Assembly: GCA_905116865.2 (NCBI GenBank)
Contig: CAJHNH020001112.1
Span: 1,089,673-1,153,672, forward strand
Direction of reading: 5' to 3'
Length of the DNA stretch: 64,000 bases
DNA from: Candidula unifasciata
Taxonomy: Eukaryota > Mollusca > Gastropoda > Stylommatophora > Geomitridae
The notes below the pieces were generated by a model that saw only the letters and a program-made list of their open reading frames with translations, was not told the DNA's origin and made no database searches. Below, piece after piece: positions 11,997-22,732 of the stretch. A program made the position numbers and the translations under genes. Numbering within the stretch: the first letter of the stretch is position 1; the number at the start of each line of letters is the position of its first letter.

Positions 11997-12616
11997 AACG
12001 TTATGTGGAAGTGCACAGGTGTGCTTTAATAGACGGTGAGAATGTTATGTGGAAGTGCACAGGTGTGCTTTAATAGATAGTGAGAACATTATGTGGTAGT
12101 GCACAGGTGTGCTTTAACGGATGCTGAGAACATTATGTGGAAGTGCACAGGTGTGCTTTAATAGATAGTGAGAACATTATGTTGAAGTGCACATGTGTGC
12201 TTTAATAGATAGTGAGAACATTATGTGGTAGTGCACAGGTGTGCTTTAACGGATGCTGAGAACATTATGTGGAAGTGCACATGTGTGCTTTAATAGATAG
12301 TGAGAACATTATGTAGAAGTGCACAGGTGGGCTTTAACGGATGCTGAGAACATTATGTGGAAGTGCACAGGTGTACTTTAATAGATAGTGAGAACATTAT
12401 GTGGAAGTGCACATGTGTGCTTTAATAGATGGTGGGAACATTATGTGGAAGTACACATGTGTGCTTTAATAGATGGTGGGAACATTATATGGAAGTGCAC
12501 AGGTGTGCTTTAATAGATAGTGAGAACATTATGTGGAAGTGCACAGGTGTGCTTTAACGGATGCTGAGAACATTATGTGGAAGTGCACAGGTGTGCTTTA
12601 ACGGATGGTGAGAACA
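11997..12616. repeat. 44-bp minisatellite, about 14 copies
   Basis: Units contain AACATTATGTGGAAGTGCAC, then AGGTGTGCTTTAA. Two main variants alternate after that, ATAGATAGTGAG and CGGATGCTGAG. The variant order is partly repeated, suggesting expansion by multi-unit blocks. Confidence 0.95.
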
Positions 12617-12639
12617 TTAAAGGTAGATAACAAGAGAAA

Positions 12640-13180
12640 TAAAGATTCTGGAAAGAAAACTCATAAAGATTTTGAAAAGAAGTTAACTCATCAAGATGCC
12701 GGAAAAAAATTAATTCATAAAATTATGGAAAGAAGGTAATTTATACAATTCTGAAGAAAAGAAAAACGTTTATTCATACAATTCTGGAAAGAAGTTAATT
12801 AAAAAAGATTCTGGAAAGAAGTTAACTCATACAGATTCTGCAAATAAGTTAACTCATACAATTCTGGAAAGAATTTAACTCATAAAGATTCAGAAAAGAA
12901 ATTAACCCATAAAGATCCAGGAAAGAAGTTAACCCATAACGGTCCAAGAAAGAAGTTAACCCCTAAATACTCAGGAAAAAAGTTAACTCATAAAGATTCT
13001 GGAAAGAAGTTCACTCATAAAGATCCAGGTAAGAAGTTAACTAATAAACATTCTGGAAAGAAATTAACTCATAAAGATTCGGAAAGAAATTAACTCATAC
13101 AGATTAGTGAAAGACATTAACTCATAAAGATTCAGGAAAGAAGTTAAATCATAAAAATTCTGAAAGAAAACTAACTTGCA
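12640..13180. repeat. 27-bp minisatellite, degenerate, about 20 copies
   Basis: The unit is built on AAGATTCTGGAAAGAAG followed by TTAACTCATA. Copies vary in length by one to three bases and carry many substitutions, so the array is older than the others in the window. It abuts the 44-bp array with only about 25 bases between. Confidence 0.85.
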
Positions 13181-13448
13181 AAGATTACTGTTTACCAGCA
13201 TCAAAATCTATATTCTGTGGTCACACCATAAGGATACTAATAGAGAAACAGAAGTCGTCAGCATAATTACACCACAAAAGATACAAAGGAGATGTTAGGA
13301 GCACTTATGGGTGCGAAGGGTAGGCAATGTAGATTATCTTCACGAAGAACAAGGAGCACGAAGAGAAGGCCAAGAACCTTTTGAATACCTTGAAAATTGA
13401 AAAGTTTAGGGAAAGAAAGTCAAGAGGAAATAAAGGAACCAATGAAGG

Positions 13449-13462
13449 CACACACACACACA

Positions 13463-13513
<51 letters not shown>

Positions 13514-13600
13514 AAAGTCTAACGGGTCACAAACTGGGCACGCAGGCCCATGTTACATTCGGCCCTTTCAAACGCTCATCATTCAGGCGGTTACTCTACC
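13449..13600 (-). repeat. (CA)n tract next to a LINE 3'-end fragment
   Basis: A (CA)n run occupies about 13449-13516. It is followed by CTGGGCACGCAGGCCCATGT and TTACATTCGGCCC, which match the 3' end of the CR1/L2-like element at 27045-27230 (minus strand). Here the microsatellite sits where that element has its AT-rich tail. Confidence 0.65.
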
Positions 13601-13919
13601 TTTTGTATATAGTTTATGTGAGGGTTACTGAACGGTCACTCAGCAGTACTCTCACTATTAGCTGGAGAAGGGACTTAGGACATTACATCCATCAGCCAAG
13701 CGTCGCCCCTACAACGACCTGACTGCCGTCGTTAACGACTGTTCACCTAACAGCCATGCAGTTTTTTGGCACGAAGGAGATACCTTGAACTTGGGTTTCC
13801 GACTGCCGATTATCTACAAGAAGATAAATGTATGCTTCTGGTGTCACGTAGCCAATATACCATCTCACTGTATTACCGAAATTCAGCACGCATACCAAAA
13901 TGAGAAGTAGTTAAAACAA

Positions 13920-14030
13920 AACACACACACACGCACACACACCCGTACACATATATATGCATATGCATACCCTCATTAACCTGCCACCGACATGCTTGCC
14001 AATGCATCACACATGACTACACACACACAC

Positions 14031-14093
<63 letters not shown>

Positions 14094-14106
14094 AAGAGAG
14101 AGAGAC
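13920..14106. repeat. Compound (CA)n / (TA)n / (GA)n microsatellite
   Basis: CA-rich DNA at 13920-13970 is followed by a short unique spacer, then (CA)n, a perfect (TA)n at about 14034-14090 and a short (GA)n at 14095-14106. Confidence 0.95.
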
Positions 14107-14476
14107 AGAGACAAGGAATGAATGACAAATATTTTAGACACTAACGCTAGGGATTCCCTATGCACACAAGGTCGGCATGATGGCTCCAAAAGGGGACAGT
14201 GAATACAACTGACACAGTCAGACGAGATACAGTCCCTGCTGTGACAGAAAGTTGTTTGTAATAGAGGGCTGCAATAGAAAGGTGCAGCCAATGGACGGTT
14301 TCAGAAAGAGATGCATACTTTGTGACAGGGTCACATCGCTTGAACAATCTTTTCTGCAAGCCACGAGCGGTGGCATTCACATTTTCCAGATTCTAACAAT
14401 AGTATTACAATAACAATCACTAATAATCAATAACAGCCCAACCAACACATACACAAATTGTTCGTGCACAAAGAGA

Positions 14477-14480
<4 letters not shown>

Positions 14481-14526
<46 letters not shown>

Positions 14527-14559
14527 GTGGGGGGGGGGAGAGGGAGAGAGAGAGAGAGA
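14481..14559. repeat. (GA)n with internal G-run
   Basis: Perfect (GA)n from 14481 to about 14522, then a G-rich block, then (GA)n again. The Ser-Leu repeat frames on the minus strand are artefacts. Confidence 0.95.
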
Positions 14560-14795
14560 TGACCTCGTAACTATTTGCAACAAAAGTATAGAGTTCTCGA
14601 GTCTTCACTTTCGATATCCAAACGTGCTTGTTGTCGGCCATACAATTTATGTGTGCATCGATCGAGGCCTGACTTGATGCCATCTGACGAAGGCTAAGGG
14701 GACAGAAAATCCTAGTGCTGTGTCTCTACGTTCATTTCTAGGTGGCCACGTGGTCACAGATGGTACCTGGTAACTCAAAGAATATCGAATTTCAA

Positions 14796-15395
14796 AAAGA
14801 TCTAGAGAAGAATATCTTTATCCGTTATCAGAAGCGATTATCAATAGCACTTATAAGAAGGAGAATATCTATAGCATTTATCAGAAGGAGAATATCTATA
14901 GCATTTATCAGAAGGAGAATATCTATAGCATTTATCAGAAGGAGAATATCTATAGCATTTATCAGAAGGAGAATATCTATAGCATTTATCAAAAGGAGAA
15001 TATCTATAGCATTTATCAGAAGGAGAATATCTATAGCATTTATCAGAATATCTATAGCATTTATCAGAAGGAGAATATCTATGCCAGTTGCCAGTTATCA
15101 GAAGTAGAACATCTATCCAGTTATCAGAAGGAGAACATTTATGCCAGTTATCAGAGGAAGAAGATCTATACCAGTTATCAAAAGGAGATTATCAATACCA
15201 GTTATCAAAAGGAGAATATTTATACCCGTTATGAAAAGGAGAATATCCATACAAGTTATCAGAAGGAGAATGTCGATACAAGTTATCAGAAGGAGAACAT
15301 CTAAACGTTATCAAAAGAATAATTTTTATACCCGTTATGAAAAGGAGAATATCTATACAAGTTATCAGAAGGAGAATATCTTCATGATTTTGCCA
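14796..15395. repeat. 27-bp minisatellite, about 21 copies
   Basis: The unit contains ATCTATAGCATTTATCAG and AAGGAGAAT. The first ten units are nearly identical and the rest diverge (for example ATACCAGTTATCA forms after 15140). Because 27 is a multiple of three, one frame gives a 9-residue repeat (ISIAFIRRR) over 121 codons. I regard that as a by-product. Nothing else supports coding. Confidence 0.9.
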
Positions 15396-15649
15396 TAATG
15401 TGAGAAGACAACTGGAGTACATCGCGAAAAAGGGAAAGTTAGAGCGGGAAAGAAGGAGATAAAGACTAAGAGATTAGGTTCTATCTAGTCTGGCATAACT
15501 GTTTTGAGGAGCATCTGTGTCAGACGGAAATGAATGAAAGTACATGAGATAGACGCTGATGACAGGCATGGCTACTGCTGTCCACTGCGGTCGTAACTGT
15601 CACTGTCCGATATCCTCCTTATACAACACTCTTATATTTGCTAAAACGG

Positions 15650-16550
15650 AACTATTGCTAGGGGCCGCAATATAGCCTGACCATAAATATGGCCTAAAGG
15701 CTGAACGCGGTTTCTGGGACCTCTCCACAGTGATCCTCACCCACGTGGTGGCACATTGTGTCATCTGGTGTTTATCGCTTGTGTGATGTCCTGGTGGGTT
15801 AGAAAGTCAGTCAGTCAGTGACTGATGTTCAATCCCACCATGACAGCAGAACGAGCCCTTAACACCCGGTGATACAAGATGGCATAATTCCGGTGAGAAT
15901 CTCTCAGGCGGAAGTCCCAGAAACCCCCTTCAACTGTTAGGTTATATTAGGGTTCTCGACGACAGCCGGGCTATGGATTTCAAAAAATACAATTACGTCC
16001 ACTGTTGAGACAAAGTGAAGAACCCTGACTGACTGACTGACTGATGTTCAACCCGACCATGACACCACAAAAAGCGACAAAAACGCGGCCACACAAAGTG
16101 CCACCACTCGAATGAGAATAACCCTGACGCAAGTTCCAGAAACCCCGTTTAATCCGTAGGTTACATTTAGGGCCCCCATCAACAGCCAGGGTGAGGCTTT
16201 GAAATAACCAAAAATTTACGTCCTACATTGTGACGGGAATTAGAAGAAACATCACCCCCACCCCCCCCCCCCCCACCCCCGCGACTGAAATGCTGGAAAG
16301 GTATGTAGGTAGTTGTATCCCAACGGGACATTACACGCGCGACAAACACTTGGTGACACAAAGTGCCACTATGCGGATGAGGATCACCCGTGGAGAGGTC
16401 ACAGAAACACCTTTCAGCTGTTTAGGCCATATCTATGGCTTGGCAATATTTATGGCTCGACTATATTTAGGGCCCCCGGCAAAAGCGAGGATGGGGCTTC
16501 AAATAAAAAAAATTGCATTCCACGAGGTGCGGACTATATAGAATGAGGGA
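15650..16550. mobile_element. Cluster of four SINE-D copies in mixed orientation
   Basis: A plus-strand copy at about 15650-15812 is joined through (CAGT)n to a minus-strand copy at about 15813-16010. Two further minus-strand copies follow at about 16022-16235 and 16290-16550. All share GGGCCCC/GGGGCC...ATATAG blocks, the CTCCAC...CATGTGG-type block and CAGT-repeat tails. A C-run at 16258-16275 separates the last two. The first pair forms an imperfect inverted repeat through its tails. Confidence 0.7.
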
Positions 16551-17339
16551 AAGCTCGACAATATTAAACAGTTCTGTAGATAAAAAATTTCAAACATAAG
16601 AATATAATATTGATTTTACCTATATTAGAAGGAGACTTCATTTGTTCAAATAAGTATGCCATTTTTTTTAAGGTTTCTGTGGACGGTTAAACCCTAAAAT
16701 ATAGCTTACGTAGCTTATTCCTATGTCCAAAACTGGTTGTCCGCTCCCACCCCCCCCCCCCCACCAAATGATTACAAGGGAAGTAACAAGTAATTCACAA
16801 TTGTCTTCAAAGTAAATTTAATTAGTTCCCTTACTTCATAAAATTGTCGTGAAAAAAAAAAAAATTTTGAAAGATTAGCGATCCCCGCTTCCTCTGGGTT
16901 TACTTGGTAACCCGTGCAGTCCCCTACACAGCCTTGCGGTTAAACGGATTCTTATTCTTGTGTTGATGCTACAGACCACAATCCTAGAGAGGGCAAACTG
17001 CAGCCATACAAAGATCAGCTCTACTACGTAACACATAACATAATACTTGACCCGTTAGGGTCGCGGAGATGTATTGATGGAAGCACTAGCAGATAAAACC
17101 CGCCCATCTCTGTCTTCTGCTTGATGAATAAATGTATGATAACTTAGTGCTGTCCATTTCTTGATGTACTTCGAGGCTCTTCTTTGCCCTCCTCTTCTTC
17201 GACTACCTCGCCCCCCCCCCCCCCCTCTTTTCCCCCGTCCCCTCAGTCCCATGTTCATTGAAGTAGTCTCGAAATCTAATCATGTCTCACCAAGCTAACT
17301 TGCAACTTTTCACTATTCCCAAGAAAGGCTCATGATATG

Positions 17340-17850
17340 TTGTAAATTTTTATATTTTATCTCTGTCATATTTGTTAAGTTTTATGTTCTAAATAACTAA
17401 TTCGTACAATGCGTGTATAGCATTTACACTCGAAAGCCTGAATCCTCCTGTCCGTTTCTACAGTGATAGTCCCACTGTCACATCTGTATAAAAAATTAGA
17501 CAATACCTGTGATCTGTAAATATTGACTTTGACTGCGATGTTGATTTTGTTCTTCCTCATCGTATGCAGCTGAGACATCGCGGTTGTTGCCATATCAAGT
17601 CTTATCTTAATCTCTTTGGTTCAGCTGCTGTCGTTACATGTGTGAGAGACAAGGTATTTAAAAGTTTCAACTCCATCTAGTTTGTTCCTTTTTATCTGTA
17701 TGTTGGTAGGTAATCTGGTAATCTGGTACCAGATTACCTACGAACATACAGATAGTAGGTAGGTAATTGATTACTGCGACTATTTCAAAGAATCTCGCTT
17801 TTCTCGGCATTCATTTCATTGCCATATCTAAAACAGTTAGTCTCTAAGGT
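17340..17850 (-). mobile_element. RTE-like LINE RT, downstream part
   Basis: Minus-strand translation gives pieces after the RT catalytic centre: MATTAMSQLHTMRKNKI, VNIYRSQVLSNFLYRCDSG, TVETDRRIQAFECKCY and RIVRISYLEHKT. These match the conserved post-catalytic region of endonuclease-RT LINEs. It continues in the piece at 18150-18300 and is interrupted by SINE-C. A fold-back insertion (17694-17753) and stop codons make it non-functional. Confidence 0.8.
17694..17753. repeat. Perfect-centre inverted repeat (hairpin)
   Basis: Left arm 17694-17719 (ATCTGTATGTT...TCTGGT) is the near-perfect reverse complement of 17728-17753, with one mismatch. The centre is itself a palindrome (ATCTGGTACCAGAT, 17721-17734). 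It lies inside the LINE fragment and looks like a fold-back duplication of LINE sequence. Confidence 0.9.
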
Positions 17851-18149
17851 AAAGGTAAAGTCTTGGGATGTGAACCAGCGTCATTTCACACGGTTGTAAA
17901 CCATAAATGCTTTGTTATCAGCACAGACAGCTGATAAGAAACTGTCCGCATGTGTCGTGGTCCCCCGCACGAAACTCCGTAGCTGCAGCGACCTTCTTGC
18001 ATTTCCCCCAGAGTGTTACCTGGTACCCATTTCAAAGTCTTGGTGAACCATGGGAACCGCCCTGTTTCGAACTCCAGCCATGGGCTGCAACGAGTCACAG
18101 CTGGATTCGAAAGCGAGTCTCCTATCGACTTGGCTAACGCGGCCCTTAG
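17851..18149 (-). mobile_element. SINE-C copy, full length, inserted in a LINE
   Basis: The minus-strand head at the right end has A-box-like TTAGCCAAGTCG and B-box-like CTTTCGAATCC. The body matches 60721-60968 and 9095-9300. The 3' tail at the left is a short GTAAAG repeat on the plus strand. It interrupts an RTE-like RT between the FADD motif (18150-18300) and the downstream RT region (17340-17850). No exact target-site duplication is visible. Confidence 0.8.
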
Positions 18150-18300
18150 AGATAAGTGTGTAATAATTTTTTAGAGTTATGTTTCAGAACCAGCTTTGAG
18201 ACTAATGTCGTCTGCAAAACGTAAATTACAAAGTTGACTTCCGCCGATGGATATATATGTTTCAGGATTTTCTATTGTTTTCATGACGGTGCATTTGAGG
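18150..18300 (-). mobile_element. RTE-like LINE RT, catalytic FADD segment
   Basis: Minus-strand translation gives IGGSQLCNLRFADDISLKAG, containing the RT motif C (FADD). It is the upstream continuation of 17340-17850, separated from it by SINE-C. Confidence 0.7.
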
Positions 18301-18915
18301 TCTTCACGGGTGATCCATATTCTGTCTTAATGGGTCGCTGCTCTAAGTCCGCTTTCTTTGCTCTAACTGATGGTGTCAGAGCAATCCCATAGGGCAGAAA
18401 AGGTACTTTTACAGACCCCGAATCTACAGGAACAGGAAATCCACAGCCAAGGAAATTTATAGGAGAAGCGAACTCAGGAATCAATGACTGAATAAGGAAC
18501 ACGACGGATAATCCTAGAACACAGGGGGAAAACGCACTTGGACTACAAAATAACACAAAATAAGCATAGAAGATAAAAGATAACATTCAAACCAATGGAA
18601 TAGTAAAGAAACAAGCACATACTGCAGTAACGGCTAAACAGCAAGAGGCTGCTTAGATAGAAGAAACCATAAAAGCCATAACCAGACCAAGAACGCGAAC
18701 TGGATGAGAGGGAAATGACACCAAGAAACGGATAGGGACACTAAGCCATTTAATACTGCATTCACTGAAGCCAAACACAGATGGCACAAAGAAACACAGT
18801 CACAGCTTGTTCTTCGGAAGAAGCCTGGAGAAAATGAGGCACCTGGGTGTAACCAGAGGGTCTGACCGGCTCACTACACTCAAAGGAAAGGCATGACGGA
18901 CATATAACTAGATTG
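18301..18915. other. Unidentified, possibly LINE-derived
   Basis: No clear gene. Degenerate sequence near 18840-18910 just upstream of the LINE 3' end may be part of the same dead element, but I cannot align it with confidence. Confidence 0.3.
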
Positions 18916-18917
18916 TG

Positions 18918-19010
18918 ACCGGTACCGTCAGTTTTGGAACTCTGCGCTGGCTGCTGAAGATAAAGACGAAGCACGCATGGGAATGCCCCGAGTGTTGTGA
19001 CTCAATTCAA
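18918..19010 (+). mobile_element. 3' end of an RNase H-type LINE
   Basis: Translation gives TGTVSFGTLRWLLKIKTKHA and WECPECC, clearly related to the C-terminal end of the element at 58503-60720 (TGTISHRTLGFILRGG, then LWTCPECN). Other copies lie at 42496-42600 (-) and 50226-50292 (+). Confidence 0.65.
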
Positions 19011-19074
19011 ATCTTTAGAAGGAACTGGTTGAGCGTGAAGATTGTTGAGATAACCCCATATGGACATATTCTGA

Positions 19075-19384
19075 GTTTGCTTTGGTGCACTACAACCATA
19101 CATTGACAACATTCAGTCAATGAAGTTTGCTTTGGTGCACTACAACCATACATTGACAACATTCAGTCAATGAAGTTTGCTTTGGTGCACTACAACCATA
19201 CATTGACAACATTCAGTCAATGAAGTTTGCTTTGGTGCACTACAACCATACATTGACAACATTCAGTCAATGAAGTTTGCTTTGGTGCACTACAACCATA
19301 CATTGACAACATTCAGTCAATGAAGTTTGCTTTGGTGCACTACAACCATACATTGACAACATTCAGTCAATGAAGTTTGCTTTG
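19075..19384. repeat. 50-bp tandem repeat, 6 identical copies
   Basis: Blocks starting TTTGGTGCACTACAACC recur at 19081, 19131, 19181, 19231, 19281 and 19331. I see no differences between full copies. It lies between a LINE 3' end and another LINE fragment. Confidence 0.95.
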
Positions 19385-19554
19385 AGTTTACAGTGTCTCG
19401 TTCTAAATATGACAATTCTAGAATGCCAATTCTTTCCTAATAAGTACAACAATTCTAGTAAGCCAAACCTGTTGTACTTGTCATGGACAGGTCTGCAATT
19501 CGTGTTGACATCAATCCAATTTATCTTATTATATCACTTAAATAGTTGGTGGCA

Positions 19555-20300
19555 ACCCTATTCCAGAACTTCGCTACGCAGATGACACGGTCTTCATTTC
19601 GAACAGCGTAAAGTTAATAGAAAATACAATATTGTCTGTCCAAAAGCACAGTGAAGATCAAAATATGTTCTTGAACTTGAAGAAAACGAAAATAATGTCC
19701 ACAGATAAAACTGTCTGTCACCCAAAAAATAACAATAAATTGTGAAGAAATTAAAAATGTCACAAACTTTGAATATCTAGGCTCTATAATAAACAGCAAT
19801 GGAGATCGTTTGACAGACATTAAAAGAAGGATGGCCATAGCAAAACAAAGATTAAGCAGCCTAAAAAGTGTATGGTTAAGCACCAGCAGGGAGAACAAAA
19901 TTAGAATTTTGAGAGCATGCATCTTCCCTGTAGCAACATACGGATGAGAGTAGTGAACTTAAGAAAGAGAATAGGGGCTTTTGACCTGAAATGCTATAGA
20001 AAGATTCTCAGAATATCTTGGACGAAAAGGAAGAGAAATACTGACATCTTGAAAGATCTGAACATCAAGGAAGATTGGCTAATCAACAGCAGCCTGTCTC
20101 GGAAGCTGAAATATTTTGTCATACCAAGCGCCACGACGGATTGGAAAAAAACAACAACACGAAGATGGGCACATGATATAAGTGACTCCTTGAGTATAAA
20201 AGTGCATGAGGTGGGAGAGCTGGCGAGAGACCGAGTTTCTTTCAGGCAGACTGTGATGAGAGCGACGTTCTGCAAAGGACCTGCTACACGATGATGATGA
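19555..20300 (+). mobile_element. RTE-like LINE RT fragment with YADD
   Basis: Translation across frameshifts gives LRYADDTVFIS (about 19567-19600), LNLKKTKIMSTD, VTNFEYLGSIINSNGD, RMAIAKQRLSSLKSVWLS, IGAFDLKCYRKILRISW and RDRVSFRQTVMRAT. It ends in CGATGATGATGAG, a short (GAT) tail. It has an internal deletion near 19945 and several stops, so it is dead. Target region and 5' end are not defined. Confidence 0.85.
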
Positions 20301-20461
20301 GTCTTGTTACCCCTTTAAAACCCTGGCACGGTTTGGGTAGCACAGCGTTCCCTACAGTCTTTGCAATGGCTGGGATATTTTGGAGCCATGTTATACACAC
20401 ACAAACAAATTGCGTCTGTGGTCGAGACTCGGATTGAAATAATAAAAACATATCTGTGTTA

Positions 20462-20686
20462 GGTTAGTTGCGTATCCTTTACAGGACGTTGCAGAACCAA
20501 CCCCAACAGCCCCTGGCTGTTGTGTGGTTTTTCGAGGCAAATTTTACGTTCAGTGCCATTGCTTTCTGGTCGGTTGGCTTTCTTGGTACCACTTTCGAAA
20601 CCAACGCAAGGCGCATGACCCGCAGCTGGGATCGAACCCGGCATCCCGGCATTACAAAGCGTTCGCATCGACGTAGCCACAGAGCC
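20462..20686 (-). mobile_element. SINE-A copy with 15-bp target-site duplication
   Basis: AACATATCTGTGTTA occurs at 20447-20461 and again at 20687-20701, flanking the element exactly. A few bases may be shared with the SINE 5' end. Minus-strand tRNA-like head at the right (GGTTCGATCCC B-box), 3' end at the left. The perfect duplication indicates a fairly recent insertion. The 70-81-codon frames inside it are not genes. Confidence 0.88.
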
Positions 20687-20805
20687 AACATATCTGTGTT
20701 AACAGAGAATTAATAGATAATACACCCGTGCTGAAACAAACATTTTGTTCGTGTTAAATAAATGTTTTTCTTAACCGACTCCGTGTTAACGAGGTTGTAC
20801 TTATC

Positions 20806-21085
20806 TTTCTCTTCTTCTTCGCGTTCACCGGCTGTAAACGGAAGGTTCTTGTATTATGTCAACATCTGGACTTTTAGTCTTTTCCCAGAACCTGGGTGTT
20901 GAGTATGCATCCGTTTTACAAACATGACTCATTTGCATGTAGCTGTTGGTTCCTTGCCTCTTAGGGATGTGGACACCGACTTCGAATATAGCTGACTATT
21001 AGTCGACCCTTACGACATGCTTGTGAATAGGCAGTGAGTCTATTCTTGTTTTCCCTTCAACAGGGACCCGGAAGCCACACGGAGA
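20806..21085 (-). mobile_element. SINE-B copy with short (TTC) tail
   Basis: It reads on the plus strand as CTTCTTCTTCGCGTTCACCGG at the left, which is the 3' end and tail of the family on the minus strand. It continues to GGGACCCGGAAGCCACACGG at the right. It shows the ancestral short form of the tail that is greatly expanded at 55535-56168 and 61857-62298. Confidence 0.75.
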
Positions 21086-21194
21086 AAAGTACTATATTAT
21101 TATAATTGTTATTATTATTACTATTATTATTATATGAACACATGGTCATCATGTGTGATAGGCAACTATGGTATCCACTTTTTCTAGACATTTA

Positions 21195-21540
21195 GTGCAT
21201 GATAGTGTGGTTCGAACAACGATAAACATCATGGCATGCGTGTGGTAACCCATAAGTGCTCCGTTCTTCTTCTAACTTAAGTCTGAGTCCGAAGAAGTTC
21301 AGCATAGTGCACAGACTCTGTAGCACAGGCGATGATCCTGAAATAATTTGGGTAGATTTTAAACTCCAAATTTTTACCGGGCAGGGCCGTTAGGCTGCTC
21401 TTTTCGATTTCCAACTGCCAAGAGATTTTTTACGTGCGCAACAATGCACACGGGGGTCCGATCTCACCACACAGAGACCAAGAAGGGGGGGGGGGGTGGG
21501 GGGGGGGGGGGGAGAATAACTAGAAGTCCATTTCCATGTG
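21195..21540 (-). mobile_element. SINE-E copy with expanded poly(G)
   Basis: It aligns with 44296-44700 over GGTAACCCATAAGTGCTCCG, AGAAGTTCAG, CCGTTAGGCTGCTCTT and CACGTGCGCAA. A G-run of about 29 bases (21484-21512, one T) interrupts it, where the 44576 copy has only GGGGG. The tRNA-like head is missing. Confidence 0.75.
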
Positions 21541-21649
21541 GAAAAAAAATTGATGATAGTTTACGAAGGTACGTCAAATGTAAATTAGTTCCCTTCGATT
21601 GCTCTTCTCTAGATTGTCGGACCTCTGTGTTTCTTACCTTACCAAACAC

Positions 21650-21692
21650 ACTCTCTCTCTCTCACACACACACACTAACACGCACTCCCACG

Positions 21693-21758
<66 letters not shown>
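21650..21758. repeat. (CT)n with flanking (CA)n
   Basis: CT and CA repeats at 21650-21675 and a perfect (CT)n from 21696 to 21758. Ser/Leu open frames across it are artefacts. Confidence 0.97.
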
Positions 21759-21761
<3 letters not shown>

Positions 21762-21867
21762 TCTGCCTCTGTCTTATACAGACCACATTCACATGTGCAA
21801 ACACATACATCTACTTTAAAACTATCCTTTTCTGATTCTTGATCGCTTAATTATTAAGCATTCACCG

Positions 21868-22078
21868 TCCTTTTTATGATGACATTTTTCGTTATTTGAA
21901 GCCCCACTCTGGCGCTTGCCGGGGGCCACAATATAGCCAGGCAATAAATATCGCCTAATGGCCGAACGCGGTTTCTGGGACCTCTCCACGCTGATCCTCA
22001 TCCACATGGTGGCACTTTGTGTCATCGGGTGTTTTATCACTTGTGTGATGTCCTGGTGGGGTAGAAAGGTAGCTATCG
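21868..22078 (+). mobile_element. SINE-D copy
   Basis: It carries the family blocks CCTTTTTATGATGACATTTT, TCGTTATTTGAAGCCCC, GGGGGCCACAATATAGCC, CGGTTTCTGGGACCTCTCC and GATGTCCTGGTGGGGTAGAAA. The (CAGT)n tail is absent. Confidence 0.8.
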
Positions 22079-22640
22079 CTCAATACACTGTTATATTATA
22101 TATGTGGATACACCCGAACAAACGTCCTTAAATATATATTACCAATGCTCATAAATTTTAAAACTCTACTCACTACAATTACAACAATAATTGCAATAAT
22201 TGGTACCAACTTATCAAATAAAATCACTCCCAATTAACAATCCTTACCCTGAAATGACATGCAAGTTGCATAAAGACTGACACAACCAATAGGGTGCCCT
22301 AAACACGGTTTCTTTTGGAAGACAACCGGACTATCGTGGATTTGTCGTTTTGGTCTGCCATTTACATTGAGAATTAATAATCTCGGGGTGTCAGCAGACA
22401 GGCAGTGCTGTCTTATGACACTGGAAATATGGGCATTTGCCTCACTAGCTTAGGGCTCCATTGTAATCTGAATCTGTAAAGTCACTTTAAAATGCTGATA
22501 CATAAATATAATTAATATAATCGTAATATTATCGACATTTCATTCCTGTGGATGGTTGTCGTAGGGATCCTAGGACCTTACTTTAACCAACGTCCCATAA
22601 GTCTATACGGGTACGGATACGCAAATAGAGTCGTCATAAA
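22079..22640. other. No recognisable gene
   Basis: AT-rich sequence with no gene or known repeat that I can identify. Confidence 0.4.
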
Positions 22641-22646
22641 CAATTT

Positions 22647-22660
22647 GAGAGAGAGAGATA

Positions 22661-22718
<58 letters not shown>

Positions 22719-22723
22719 AGAGA
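22647..22723. repeat. (GA)n microsatellite at a LINE 3' end
   Basis: Near-perfect (GA)n directly preceding the 3'-end fragment at 22733 (minus strand), so it occupies the position of that element's tail. Confidence 0.95.
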
Positions 22724-22732
22724 ACGAACGTA

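Noticed and set aside
14742..15107. 121-codon protein with 9-residue repeats
   Set aside because: A frame through a 27-bp minisatellite with no flanking coding evidence.
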